Assembly: GCF_003966145.1 (NCBI RefSeq)
Contig: NZ_RXNR01000030.1
Coordinates: 1 to 47,078, forward strand
Length of the DNA: 47,078 bases
Direction of reading: 5' to 3'
Source: Lysinibacillus telephonicus
GTDB taxonomy: Bacteria > Bacillota > Bacilli > Bacillales_A > Planococcaceae
A model generated the notes under the pieces. It saw nothing but the letters and a program-made list of their open reading frames with translations, made no database searches and was not told the DNA's origin. The translations under genes were made by a program, and so were the position numbers. Below are positions 7,576-16,084 of the stretch, piece after piece. Within the stretch, counting starts at the first letter, position 1. Every line of letters begins with the position of its first letter.

Positions 7576-8721
7576 ATGATCTATTTAGACAACAGTGCTA
7601 CAACAAAACCACATAAAGAGGTTTTAGATACATTTGTTCAGGTAAATGAATCTTTTTATGCCAACCCAGCTTCTATTCATGAAGCTGGTGTTGATGCTAA
7701 TACATTGCTGGATCGAGCTCGCAGTCAAATAGCAAAAATTCTTCATACTGAAGATAAGTACGTTCTCTTTACAGCAGGAGGAACTGAGTCAAATAACTTT
7801 GCAATATTTGGCGTTCCAAAAGCAAATACTCATAGAGGGAAACATATAATTACAACTGAAATTGAACATCCGTCCATATTAGAAGCAATTAAAGCATTAC
7901 AAAAGGATGGTTATGAAGTTGATTATTTGCAAGTTGATGAAACTGGTGTAATCTCCCTGGAAGAACTTCAGCAAAAAATTAGAAAAGATACTGTTCTTGT
8001 GAGTATTATGCACGTAAATAATGAAATTGGTGCAATACAGCCAATTGAACAGGCTGCAAAAATTATTCATGAAAATAGTCGTGCTGTATTTCATGTTGAT
8101 GCTGTCCAAAGCTTTGGTAAACTTCCTATTTATTTTAATGCAGACGCAGGTCCTGATATCATTTCTATCTCTGGTCATAAAATTCATGGTTTAAAAGGCT
8201 CTGGAGTAATTGCATTTAGAAAAAAAATGAGTATTATTCCACTGCTGCTTGGCGGTGGACAAGAAAGTGGATTACGCAGTGGAACAGTTGCAGTTCCCCA
8301 AGCTGTTGCATTGGCAAAAGCTGCTCGAATCGCTACAGAACAATTAGAAAAAAGCATGGATAAATATCGAAAATGGCATAATGACTTAATTAAATTTTTA
8401 ACGGAATTCGGTGATAATATTCATTTATTATCGACGGAAGATGGTGCACCACACATTTTATCCTTTAGTGTTAAAGATCTAAAAGGAGAAATACTAATTA
8501 ATGCATTACAAAATAGAGGAATCATTGTATCTACTTCAAGTGCTTGTTCATCTAAACAAAAGAAAACAAGCCATGTAGTAGAAGCATTAAAAATTGATCA
8601 GCCCTTTAAAAAAGGAGTTATTCGATTAAGTTTCGGTGCTTTAAATACAGATGAGGATATTGATGAATTTAAAAAAGCTTTCACAAGCATTATGAAAGAG
8701 TTAAAAGGAGAAAATTATTAA
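7576..8721 (+). CDS. cysteine desulfurase (IscS/NifS family) paired with ThiI
   Basis: This 381-aa pyridoxal-phosphate enzyme takes sulfur from cysteine as a persulfide. The PLP-binding lysine is K202 in ISISGHKIHG. The persulfide-forming cysteine is C324 in STSSACSSK. The N-terminus MIYLDNSATTKP and the segments GGTESNN and HVDAVQS are classic for class V aminotransferase-fold desulfurases. The stop overlaps the thiI start by one base (TAATG), so the two are translationally coupled. In B. subtilis the equivalent gene (nifZ/iscSA) supplies sulfur to ThiI for 4-thiouridine in tRNA. That role is inferred here from the coupling. The ribosome binding site (GTAGGAT) is modest. Confidence 0.93.
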   Translation: MIYLDNSATTKPHKEVLDTFVQVNESFYANPASIHEAGVDANTLLDRARSQIAKILHTEDKYVLFTAGGTESNNFAIFGVPKANTHRGKHIITTEIEHPSILEAIKALQKDGYEVDYLQVDETGVISLEELQQKIRKDTVLVSIMHVNNEIGAIQPIEQAAKIIHENSRAVFHVDAVQSFGKLPIYFNADAGPDIISISGHKIHGLKGSGVIAFRKKMSIIPLLLGGGQESGLRSGTVAVPQAVALAKAARIATEQLEKSMDKYRKWHNDLIKFLTEFGDNIHLLSTEDGAPHILSFSVKDLKGEILINALQNRGIIVSTSSACSSKQKKTSHVVEALKIDQPFKKGVIRLSFGALNTDEDIDEFKKAFTSIMKELKGENY

Positions 8722-9926
8722 TGATTTGGAAAGAGATTTTAATCCGCTATGGAGAACTTTCTACAAAAGGTAGAAATAAAAAGGATTTTATTAGTAGACT
8801 TCGCACAAATATTCGCCATACATTTTCAGATATCGGGCAGCTCAATATCTTAACTGAGCGAGATCGAATGCATATAGAAATAGAGAATGAAGAACAATAC
8901 GATGTTTTGATGGAAAGATTGCCAAAAGTATTTGGGATTCAATCATTTAGTCCAGTTTCAATTTGTGAAAAAAATTTAGAGGACATGAAAAAGTTAGCGT
9001 TAACTGTGATGGAACAATTTAAAGATCGACAAATCACATTTAAAGTGGAAGTTCGTCGTTCAGATAAATCATTTCCTTTAGAATCTCATGAACTTCAACG
9101 TGAAATTGGCGGCGCTGTACTAAGTAAAAACCCAAATATTTCAGTGAATGTGAAAAAACCGGATGTAGAGCTGCGTGTAGAGGTGCGAAAAAATGCAATC
9201 TATATGATGGCACAAATTATTCAAGGTGCAGGTGGAATGCCTGTTGGTTCAAACGGCAAATCGCTTCTTATGTTATCAGGAGGAATTGATAGTCCTGTTG
9301 CTGGTTATCTGCTAATGAAGCGTGGAGTACGTTTAGAGGCAATCCATTTCTTTAGTCCACCTTATACAAGTGATAATTCATTGCAAAAGGTGAAAGATTT
9401 AGCAAATGAATTAACGAAATTCGGTGCAAACATTCGGCTTCATGTCATTCCATTCACAGAAATACAAGTCCTTATCAAGGAACGAGTACCAGCTAATACA
9501 ATTATGACAACCACAAGAAGATTGATGATGCGTATTGCTGATAAAGTAAGAGAAGATATTGGTGCACTGGGAATTGTTACAGGCGAAAGTTTAGGACAAG
9601 TTGCGAGCCAAACATTAGAGAGCTTAACAGCTATAAATGATGTAACAAATACACCAATATTAAGACCGCTTATCGCATTCGACAAACTTGAAATTATTGA
9701 TATAGCAGAGCAAATTGGGACGTATGAAACATCTATTCGACCATATGAGGATTGTTGTACAATCTTTACACCTGCAAATCCGAAAACAAAACCGAAAGTT
9801 GAAAAAGTAAACTACTATGAAAGCTTTACTGAATTTGATGAATTGATTGAACGTGCAGTACGAAATCGTGAAGTTTACAAGTTCCCGGAACAGAAGAAAA
9901 AAGATAAATTTGAAGATCTATTATAG
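8721..9926 (+). CDS. thiI: tRNA 4-thiouridine synthase ThiI
   Basis: ThiI (401 aa) adenylates uridine-8 of tRNA and inserts sulfur to give 4-thiouridine, a near-UV sensor. Domain order is an N-terminal ferredoxin-like region (about 1-60), a THUMP RNA-binding domain (about 60-165), and a PP-loop ATPase with SGGIDSP at residues 186-192. The conserved cysteine of the catalytic domain lies in YEDCCTIF. There is no C-terminal rhodanese domain, so sulfur transfer must come directly from the desulfurase encoded one base upstream, as in B. subtilis (also 401 aa). No clear terminator lies between this gene and the spore gene downstream. Confidence 0.96.
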   Translation: MIWKEILIRYGELSTKGRNKKDFISRLRTNIRHTFSDIGQLNILTERDRMHIEIENEEQYDVLMERLPKVFGIQSFSPVSICEKNLEDMKKLALTVMEQFKDRQITFKVEVRRSDKSFPLESHELQREIGGAVLSKNPNISVNVKKPDVELRVEVRKNAIYMMAQIIQGAGGMPVGSNGKSLLMLSGGIDSPVAGYLLMKRGVRLEAIHFFSPPYTSDNSLQKVKDLANELTKFGANIRLHVIPFTEIQVLIKERVPANTIMTTTRRLMMRIADKVREDIGALGIVTGESLGQVASQTLESLTAINDVTNTPILRPLIAFDKLEIIDIAEQIGTYETSIRPYEDCCTIFTPANPKTKPKVEKVNYYESFTEFDELIERAVRNREVYKFPEQKKKDKFEDLL

Positions 9927-9970
9927 CCAAGATTTGAAAAGAACTAGAACAATTTACCTCTCACCTTTTG

Positions 9971-10000
9971 TGTATTAAAAATCTGATATCGCACATTCTA
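9971..10000 (+). promoter_or_regulatory. sigma-G-like promoter of the SASP gene
   Basis: TGTATT (9971-9976) and CATTCTA (9994-10000) are 17 bases apart. They fit the forespore sigma-G pattern (TGnATA-like -35, CATnnTA -10), 23 bases before the spore protein start. Confidence 0.6.
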
Positions 10001-10022
10001 TATGCACAAGGAGGTGAGAGAC

Positions 10023-10232
10023 ATGGCTTCAAACAACAGCGGAAGAAACAAGCTTACAGTACCTGGTGCTGAGCAAGCATTAGATCAAATGAAATATGAA
10101 ATCGCGCAAGAGTTTGGTGTTCAACTCGGACCTGAAGCGTCTTCTCGTGCAAACGGGTCAGTCGGAGGAGAAATTACTAAACGTCTTGTACAAATGGCTG
10201 AATCACAATTACGTGGTACATCTGGCCAATAA
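10023..10232 (+). CDS. alpha/beta-type small acid-soluble spore protein
   Basis: This 69-aa protein coats spore DNA and protects it from UV and heat damage. It is degraded at germination by the GPR protease, whose cleavage region is visible as EIAQEFGV at about residues 23-30. The second family signature is [13 protein letters not shown] near the C-terminus. The start at ATG 10023 follows a strong AAGGAGGTGAGAG. The location after thiI matches sspA in B. subtilis, but alpha/beta SASPs are paralogous and hard to tell apart, so I give no symbol. A sigma-G-like promoter precedes it and a hairpin terminator follows. Confidence 0.95.
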   Translation: MASNNSGRNKLTVPGAEQALDQMKYEIAQEFGVQLGPEASSRANGSVGGEITKRLVQMAESQLRGTSGQ

Positions 10233-10244
10233 GAATTAAAATAG

Positions 10245-10274
10245 GGCTAGTAGCATTTATGCTGCTAGCTTTTT
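10245..10274 (+). terminator. SASP gene terminator
   Basis: GCTAGTAGCA (10246-10255) pairs with TGCTGCTAGC (10260-10269) with one G-T pair, followed by TTTTT. Confidence 0.8.
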
Positions 10275-10369
10275 AATATGTTTTTTTATACTTAGTATGA
10301 GCATTTATTATCTATTTTTTATGGTAAATTTGCACTTAATACGAAATTAACTCTCTTTCGAGGAATATT

Positions 10370-10398
10370 TTGATATTTTAAATGAATATAATTATAAT
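10370..10398 (+). promoter_or_regulatory. sigma-A promoter of acyl-CoA synthetase gene
   Basis: TTGATA (10370-10375) and a perfect TATAAT (10393-10398) are separated by 17 bases, about 40 bases before the start codon. Confidence 0.75.
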
Positions 10399-10439
10399 TA
10401 GAATAATGTATCTAAATAGATACTCGAAGGGGGATTATG

Positions 10440-12026
10440 ATGAAAAGAGAAGATTTATTAGCTCCTGAGAATTACAATATAGTAGATGAGATTGAAAAAT
10501 ATGCTAGAACTGATAAGAAAATCGCATTAATAATTCATCAAGAAAACGGAGAAATAAAAAGAATATCGTATTCGGATTTAATAAAAAAAGCAAATAAAAT
10601 TGCTAATTTATTTAAAAGTAATGGACTAAAAAAAGGTGATGTCATACTAATAATGGTACCACGCTCAGAAGAAGCATATATTACATACATCGGAGCGTTA
10701 AAAGCAGGACTAACAATTATCCCGAGTTCTGAAATGTTAAGAGCGAAGGATATTGATTATCGTATATCCCACTCTAATGCAAAGGCAATTGTCGCATTTG
10801 AAAACGAAATTGCACAATTCGATGATGTGCAAAATTTAGGTGGATTAAAACTTTTTGTATATGGAGAATCACAAGAACAGTGGATTTCAATTAACAATAA
10901 TTTAGATAATTTATCGGATGAATTTGAGGGTGTTGGAACGAAAAATTCTGATATCGCATTTTTATCTTATACAAGTGGAACAACGGGGAATCCAAAAGGT
11001 GTAGTTCATTCACACGGTTGGGGATATGCTCATTTACGTACAACTGCTGCACATTGGTTAGGTGTAGAAGAAGGTGATATTGTTTGGGCAACTGCAGCTC
11101 CTGGCTGGCAAAAGTGGATTTGGAGTCCTTTCTTAGCAACTTTGGGAAGCGGTGCGACAGCATTTGTTCATATTGGACGGTTTGAGCCGCAAGAATATCT
11201 TCAAATGCTGCAAGATTATCAAATAAACGTATTGTGTTGTACACCAACTGAATATCGTTTAATGGCAAAGGTTGATCAACTATCACAATATGACTTATCC
11301 AGCATTAAAAGTGCAGTATCAGCTGGAGAACCGTTGAACAGTGAAGTAATCAATAAATTTTTAGAAGTATTTTCTCTTCAAGTTCGAGATGGATATGGAC
11401 AAACGGAAAATACATTGTTAGTCGGTACATTAATTGATATGAAACCAAAACCAGGTTCAATGGGTAAACCAACGCCGGGCAATATAGTAGAGGTAATTAA
11501 TGACCTAGGTGAACCGACTAAACCAGGTGAAGTAGGCGATATTGCTGTTCACTCTTCAACACCAGCTTTATTTAAAGGCTATTTAAAAGAGGAAGAGCGT
11601 ACTAAAAGTCAATATCGTGGTGAATGGTTCTTAACAGGAGATCGTGCATATAAGGATGAAGACGGTTATTTTTGGTTTGAAGGACGTGGAGATGATATTA
11701 TCATTTCTTCAGGTTATACAATTGGTCCGTTCGAAGTAGAGGATGCCCTAGTAAAACATCCAGCAGTAAAAGAATGCGCGGTAGTTGCAAGTCCAGATGA
11801 GATTAGAGGCAATATCGTTAAAGCATTCGTCGTTTTAAGAGACCCTCTGTTAAAATCGAGTCCTACTATAATTAAAGAATTACAGGATCATGTAAAAACG
11901 ATTACTGCTCCTTATAAATATCCAAGAGCAATCGAGTTTATCGATGAATTACCGAAAACATCATCCGGAAAAATTAGAAGAATTGAGCTGCGTCAAAAGG
12001 AGCTAAGTAAGGAAATTCATCAATAA
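10440..12026 (+). CDS. AMP-forming acyl-CoA synthetase (YtcI-like)
   Basis: This 528-aa member of the ANL superfamily activates a carboxylic acid with ATP and joins it to CoA. Core motifs are intact: the phosphate loop SYTSGTTGNPKG near residues 175-190, DGYGQTEN, the TGD motif in FLTGDRAYKDEDGY, and the C-terminal lysine K511 in PKTSSGKIRR. It resembles B. subtilis YtcI and the acetate/medium-chain acyl ligases; the acyl substrate cannot be fixed from sequence. Two ATGs are adjacent at 10437 and 10440. The second is preferred because AAGGGGGA (10427-10434) is 5 bases from it and only 2 from the first. The NAD kinase gene that follows in B. subtilis is absent here. Confidence 0.9.
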   Translation: MKREDLLAPENYNIVDEIEKYARTDKKIALIIHQENGEIKRISYSDLIKKANKIANLFKSNGLKKGDVILIMVPRSEEAYITYIGALKAGLTIIPSSEMLRAKDIDYRISHSNAKAIVAFENEIAQFDDVQNLGGLKLFVYGESQEQWISINNNLDNLSDEFEGVGTKNSDIAFLSYTSGTTGNPKGVVHSHGWGYAHLRTTAAHWLGVEEGDIVWATAAPGWQKWIWSPFLATLGSGATAFVHIGRFEPQEYLQMLQDYQINVLCCTPTEYRLMAKVDQLSQYDLSSIKSAVSAGEPLNSEVINKFLEVFSLQVRDGYGQTENTLLVGTLIDMKPKPGSMGKPTPGNIVEVINDLGEPTKPGEVGDIAVHSSTPALFKGYLKEEERTKSQYRGEWFLTGDRAYKDEDGYFWFEGRGDDIIISSGYTIGPFEVEDALVKHPAVKECAVVASPDEIRGNIVKAFVVLRDPLLKSSPTIIKELQDHVKTITAPYKYPRAIEFIDELPKTSSGKIRRIELRQKELSKEIHQ

Positions 12027-12347
12027 AATAAAAATTCTTTCATTATTTCCTAGGGAATAATGTCGAAATAAAGAGGCTAAAAAGTGGTTAATAACTAACT
12101 TTTTAGTCTTTTTTGTATTGTATTTAAGGGATAAACCATTGCGTAAGCAAAATGAAGTGGTTTTTGTTAATATTTTATAGAGAATTATAAAAAGAAGTTT
12201 TCATTGCAAATACTACGTAGAATCACTTGAAATCTACAATACATAGCTTTTTTATGAACTCTTTTAAGTAAAATTTAAAAAAAGATGAAATTTTTTGAAA
12301 CAAATGGTTAACAAATACGTATGTATGGATGGAGGAGGAATTATTAA
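12027..12347. other. intergenic region before sppA
   Basis: The first third holds the acyl-CoA synthetase terminator. The remainder is AT-rich with no gene. It ends in the GGAGGAGG ribosome binding site of sppA. I could not identify a convincing promoter. Confidence 0.4.
12075..12115 (+). terminator. terminator after acyl-CoA synthetase gene
   Basis: GGCTAAAAAGT (12075-12085) pairs with ACTTTTTAGTC (12098-12108), one G-T pair, then six T residues. Confidence 0.8.
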
Positions 12348-13358
12348 ATGAATACAAAAAGATGGCTTGCTTTAGGATTTGCAGTAGTTTTACTTGTTTT
12401 TTCAATTGGTATTAACACCGTTTTTACTATGCTAAAAACAAATTTCTTTAGTGATTTTGATAGTCTAATCAGTACAGAAACAGAAATGTTTGAAACGGTA
12501 TTAGAACCAGGAGACTTTGATCAGCGAATTGCTTTACTATCAGTAGACGGAACAATACAGGATATTGGTTCAAGCACTGCATGGAGTACGGTTGAATATG
12601 ACCATCAGGCTTTCTTAGCTCAATTAGAAAATATTTTATATGATGACACAATTCAAGCTGTTGTACTAGAAGTTAATTCACCAGGCGGCGGTGTTATTGA
12701 ATCAGCTGAAATTCACGATAAACTGGTTGAAATTAAAGAACAAAGAAATATTCCGATTTATGTTTCAATGGGTTCATATGCTGCTTCAGGAGGTTATTAC
12801 ATATCAGCACCAGCAGATAAAATATTTGCACATCGTGAAACAATTACCGGCTCAATAGGTGTTATTATGCAAAGTTATAATTTCGCGGAATTAGCCGATA
12901 AGGTTGGAATTAAATTTGAAACAATTAAATCCGGCGAACATAAGGATATGTTTGGCGGTACAAGAGAAACAACAGAAGAAGAAAAAGCTATGGTTCAGGA
13001 AATGATAAACGAGTCTTATGAGGCGTTTGTTGATGTAGTTGAACAAGGTAGAGGAATGTCTGAAGCGGATGTGAAAAAAGTGGCAGACGGAAGAATTTTA
13101 GGTGGTTCTCAAGCTGTAAAAGCAGGACTTGTTGATGAACTTGGCGGCCTTGAGGAAACAATTGCATCAATTCGTGCAGATTATGGTTTAGAAGATGCAG
13201 AGTTATTTGAGTACGACACTAGCTATGGAGACTTTACATCATTACTAGGAGTTAAGATCGGTTCGTTCTTCGGACTTTCAGCTGAGGAGCAATTAATCAA
13301 AAAGTTAATGGCGTCAAATGAAGTACCTAGAATGATGTACTTATATGGTGAATATTAA
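12348..13358 (+). CDS. sppA: signal peptide peptidase SppA
   Basis: SppA (336 aa) is a membrane-anchored serine protease that degrades signal peptides left in the membrane after secretion. One N-terminal membrane segment spans about residues 7-29. The catalytic serine is S147 in MGSYAASGGYY and the general base lysine is K199 in SGEHKDMFG. Both positions equal those known for B. subtilis SppA (S147, K199). The oxyanion region SPGGGV is at 111-116. It has a strong ribosome binding site (GGAGGAGG) and lies 12 bases upstream of the RDD protein gene. This pairing matches B. subtilis yteI-yteJ, where the small membrane partner inhibits SppA. Confidence 0.96.
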   Translation: MNTKRWLALGFAVVLLVFSIGINTVFTMLKTNFFSDFDSLISTETEMFETVLEPGDFDQRIALLSVDGTIQDIGSSTAWSTVEYDHQAFLAQLENILYDDTIQAVVLEVNSPGGGVIESAEIHDKLVEIKEQRNIPIYVSMGSYAASGGYYISAPADKIFAHRETITGSIGVIMQSYNFAELADKVGIKFETIKSGEHKDMFGGTRETTEEEKAMVQEMINESYEAFVDVVEQGRGMSEADVKKVADGRILGGSQAVKAGLVDELGGLEETIASIRADYGLEDAELFEYDTSYGDFTSLLGVKIGSFFGLSAEEQLIKKLMASNEVPRMMYLYGEY

Positions 13359-13370
13359 GGAGGGGATTAG

Positions 13371-13973
13371 ATGTCACATTTAGAAAATGGAGACTCAAAT
13401 GTTAATGATATTGAAACAAGTGAAGAATCCTCTCTGGAACTAGAACAACATACTACAAAAACAATTGTGGATCATTATGAAGAAAAAACGGCTGGTTTTT
13501 GGATAAGATTTTGGGCTTTTGCTTTTGATTCATTAATTGTAAGTGCAATAGTGGGTATATTAGTAAAACCAATTTTCCACCTTTTTGACTGGAGTTTATC
13601 AGAATCAAACTGGTATGCCCCAATGACGATTATTTCAGCGGTATTCTATTACAGCTATTTCGTTATTACAACAAAGATTTGGCAACAAACAGTTGGGAAA
13701 ATGATTTTTGGCATTAAAGTGAAACGGGTAGATGGTGAGAAGTTGGACTGGTTGACAGTCTTATTCCGTGAAATAATTGGCCGTTTTATTTGTAATACAA
13801 TCACCATTATTTATATAATGGTTGCATTTATGCCGAAAAATAATGGATTGCAAGATATAATTGCTGACACAATTGTTGTACATGAAAAGGTATATATGAA
13901 AAATAAAAAGGAAGTTATTACAGAGAGAGCAGAAGATTACGGATCGGAAAACTCTATCACACCATCAATGTAA
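13371..13973 (+). CDS. RDD family membrane protein (YteJ-like, SppA partner)
   Basis: This 200-aa protein has a charged, glutamate-rich N-terminus (about 1-40) and then an RDD domain with about three or four membrane segments. Conserved Arg and Asp residues are in WIRFWAFAFDSL and the glycine-containing motif is WQQTVGKMIFGIKVKR. It is cotranscribed with sppA, 12 bases apart, with AAGGAGGGG upstream. In B. subtilis the homologue YteJ (SppI) inhibits SppA in the lysozyme-resistance pathway; here that role is inferred from gene pairing. The C-terminal tail after the membrane domain is hydrophilic. Confidence 0.88.
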   Translation: MSHLENGDSNVNDIETSEESSLELEQHTTKTIVDHYEEKTAGFWIRFWAFAFDSLIVSAIVGILVKPIFHLFDWSLSESNWYAPMTIISAVFYYSYFVITTKIWQQTVGKMIFGIKVKRVDGEKLDWLTVLFREIIGRFICNTITIIYIMVAFMPKNNGLQDIIADTIVVHEKVYMKNKKEVITERAEDYGSENSITPSM

Positions 13974-14089
13974 TTATTAAGTAAGAGAAAATTACAGCAC
14001 AAATATTGCTTTTGTCTGAAGTTCATGGCCCTGCTTTAAGCGCTATTTTTATTAAGTGGTTTCACGTTAAATATTGTAAGATAAGTTAT

Positions 14090-14119
14090 TTGCAAAAATG
14101 GAAATATCTTTAGTAAGAT
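14090..14119 (+). promoter_or_regulatory. candidate tpx promoter
   Basis: TTGCAA (14090-14095) and TAAGAT (14114-14119) are 18 bases apart, upstream of AAAAGGAGG and the tpx start. Confidence 0.4.
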
Positions 14120-14144
14120 TAGATAATAAAAGGAGGTTTTCATA

Positions 14145-14654
14145 ATGGCTCAAGTAACATTTAAAAATAGTCCTGTAACACTAGTAGGAAATGAAGTAAA
14201 AGTAGGGGATAAAGCACCAGACTTTACTGTATTAGCAAACGATTTATCGGAAGTTAGCTTAAAGGATTCTGAGGGAAAAGTCCGTTTAATTGCTTCTGTT
14301 CCTTCATTAGATACAGGTGTGTGTGATGCTGAGACACGTAGATTCAATGAAGAAGTATCAAGCTTAGGTGGAGATGTAGCATTTTATACAGTATCTGTTG
14401 ACTTGCCTTTTGCACAAAAAAGATGGTGTGCAGCAGCAGGCATTGATGGAGTAAATACTGTATCAGATCACCGTGATTTATCATTTGGAGAAGCTTATGG
14501 TGTGCATATGAAAGAATACCGTCTACTTGCACGTGCAGTATTTGTTATTGATAAAGAAGGTACGGTTACATATGTAGAGTATGTTCCAGAAGGTACAAGT
14601 CATCCGAATTATGAAGCTGCAATTGAAGCTGTTAAAGCTGAATTAGCGAAATAA
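14145..14654 (+). CDS. tpx: thiol peroxidase (2-Cys, atypical)
   Basis: Tpx (169 aa) reduces hydrogen peroxide and lipid hydroperoxides using thioredoxin. The peroxidatic cysteine is C60 in [13 protein letters not shown] and the resolving cysteine is C95 in KRWCAAAG. Their spacing is that of the Tpx subfamily, which forms an intramolecular disulfide. The N-terminal segment [12 protein letters not shown] and the GDKAPDFTV motif are typical. It has its own likely promoter and an AAAGGAGG ribosome binding site. It corresponds to B. subtilis ytgI (tpx). A hairpin terminator lies upstream of the next gene. Confidence 0.97.
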   Translation: MAQVTFKNSPVTLVGNEVKVGDKAPDFTVLANDLSEVSLKDSEGKVRLIASVPSLDTGVCDAETRRFNEEVSSLGGDVAFYTVSVDLPFAQKRWCAAAGIDGVNTVSDHRDLSFGEAYGVHMKEYRLLARAVFVIDKEGTVTYVEYVPEGTSHPNYEAAIEAVKAELAK

Positions 14655-14763
14655 TATTGTTTAACTTTCGTAATTTATTATAGTAATATAAGATAGTGTC
14701 GTTATGTCAAACAAATTTGATGTTTATTTTTATTTGGTGAATCACTAATGACCGAATGAAGAT

Positions 14764-14876
14764 AAAGCCTCCAGCGGATGCAACGGATTTAGTAGAGGAA
14801 ATGACTCAAAATCCGGACACATATAGCTGTACTCAAGCGACAGGTGAAATTTCGCTAAGGCGTAATTGATTTATAA
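14764..14876. repeat. relic of structured repeat family B
   Basis: GCCTCCAGCG near the left end can pair with CGCTAAGGC near the right end. The ends (GCCTCC...ACGGATTT and AGGCGTAATTGATTTA) resemble the inner part of the element between citZ and icd (CGCTCC...ACAGATTT and AGGCGTAATGGATTA). No reading frame is present. The similarity was judged by eye over about 40 bases in total. Confidence 0.4.
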
Positions 14877-14882
14877 ATGTTG

Positions 14883-14913
14883 ACCCACTCAATTTCTGAG
14901 TGGGTTGTTCATT
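14883..14913 (+). terminator. terminator before ytxK
   Basis: ACCCACTCA pairs perfectly with TGAGTGGGT around a 5-base loop, followed by TTGTTCATTT. It probably ends tpx transcription. Confidence 0.65.
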
Positions 14914-14929
14914 TAAAAAGGAGTTTATT

Positions 14930-15859
14930 ATGGAAAAGTTTGAGCAAATATTTTCGTATATTAATGAGAAAGCAGAAAAATATGAACAAAGTGAAAGCAT
15001 TTCTTTTTTAGAGGGTGTTTTACAATCTTTAGAGAACATACTCGATGAAAAAGATACATGGATAGGAAAAGACGCTTCAAAAGAAGAAATTCGAAAAGCT
15101 ATCCAAATTGCTATTTTAAAGGGTATGCGAAAAACTTCACAGCCAAATCATCAAATGACCCCTGATACACTAGGTATTTTAGTTGGCTACTTTGTTGAGC
15201 AATTTTATGAAGATCAATTAAAAAATAGCCAATTATCTGTATTGGATCCCGCTTTAGGAACAGGAAATTTACTGCTTACTGTAATGAACTTACTTGATGG
15301 GAAGGTTTCAGCAACTGGTATTGAGGTGGATGAGTTGCTCATTAGGTTAGCTGCAGATACTGCTGAATTAATTGAACAGCCAGTAGTACTTTATCATCAA
15401 GATGCACTGCAAAAAATGCTAGTGGATCCTGTAGATGCAGTTGTTTGTGATCTGCCAGTTGGATATTACCCGAATGAAGAAGTAGCGCTTGATTATGAAT
15501 TATGCGCACATGAAGGGATGAGCTATGCTCACCATCTATTTATTGAACAATCAATGAATCATACTAAAGATGGCGGCTACTTATTCCTTCTAATACCAGC
15601 CAATTTATTTGAAACAGAGCAAGCAAAGGATTTACATAAATTCTTAAAAAAGCATGCCTGGATTCAAGCAGTCATTCAGCTACCAGAAAATTTATTTGCT
15701 TCAAAGGCACATGAAAAAAGTTTACTTATTATACAAAAACAAAGTAAAACCTTAAGAGCACCACGTGAAGTGCTATTAGCGAAAGTTCCAAACATGTCCA
15801 ATAAACAAGCATTATCGATGTTTTTTGAAAAGGTGCAAGTGTGGAAGAAAAACAAATAA
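14930..15859 (+). CDS. class I SAM-dependent methyltransferase, YtxK family
   Basis: This 309-aa protein has the fold of N6-adenine DNA methyltransferases (HsdM-like). The S-adenosylmethionine-binding motif is LDPALGTGNLLLTV. The catalytic position that normally reads NPPY/F has become DLPVGYYP, so true DNA methylation is doubtful. No restriction or specificity gene is nearby. The start at 14930 is supported by AAAAGGAG 8 bases upstream. An extended frame from 14900 begins inside the upstream hairpin. In B. subtilis ytxK is followed by ackA; here it is followed by a terminator, and ackA is not present in this window. The substrate is unknown. Confidence 0.88.
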   Translation: MEKFEQIFSYINEKAEKYEQSESISFLEGVLQSLENILDEKDTWIGKDASKEEIRKAIQIAILKGMRKTSQPNHQMTPDTLGILVGYFVEQFYEDQLKNSQLSVLDPALGTGNLLLTVMNLLDGKVSATGIEVDELLIRLAADTAELIEQPVVLYHQDALQKMLVDPVDAVVCDLPVGYYPNEEVALDYELCAHEGMSYAHHLFIEQSMNHTKDGGYLFLLIPANLFETEQAKDLHKFLKKHAWIQAVIQLPENLFASKAHEKSLLIIQKQSKTLRAPREVLLAKVPNMSNKQALSMFFEKVQVWKKNK

Positions 15860-15865
15860 ATAAAA

Positions 15866-15917
15866 GAGCAGGGACTTTTCAGAAATTCAAATTTCTGATA
15901 TAGTCCCTGCTTTTTTA
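15866..15917 (+). terminator. ytxK terminator
   Basis: AGCAGGGACT (15867-15876) pairs with AGTCCCTGCT (15902-15911), with an inner CAGAAAT/ATTTCTG stem, followed by six T residues. Confidence 0.9.
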
Positions 15918-15936
15918 CTGAATAAGAAAGTAATAA

Positions 15937-16083
15937 TGTCTAGCTCCAGCGCCCAGCCCCTCGGTCGAAAGCTGCAAAGATGCCTTCGATTCGGATCCTC
16001 CGACGTACAGGGATGTACAAGTGCCGACAATGCCACAGGACGTGGCGTTCTTGTCGGGGCTAAACAGGGCCGCTTGCGCTTTT
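15937..16083 (-). repeat. GC-rich intergenic repeat, family A (copy 2)
   Basis: This copy reads TGTCTAGCTCCAGCGCCCAG at its left end and CGCTTGCGCTTTT at its right end, so it is inverted relative to copies 1 and 3. It contains the shared hairpin blocks CCTCGGTCGAAAGCTGC and GCCTTCGATTCGG, and the GGACGTGGCGTTCTTGTCGG block. It fills the space between the ytxK terminator and the stop codon of the convergent acyltransferase gene. Confidence 0.75.
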
Positions 16084-16084
16084 C

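Noticed and set aside
7897-8187. 96-codon minus-strand frame inside the cysteine desulfurase gene
   Set aside because: Shadow of a clear conserved gene on the plus strand, with no independent support.
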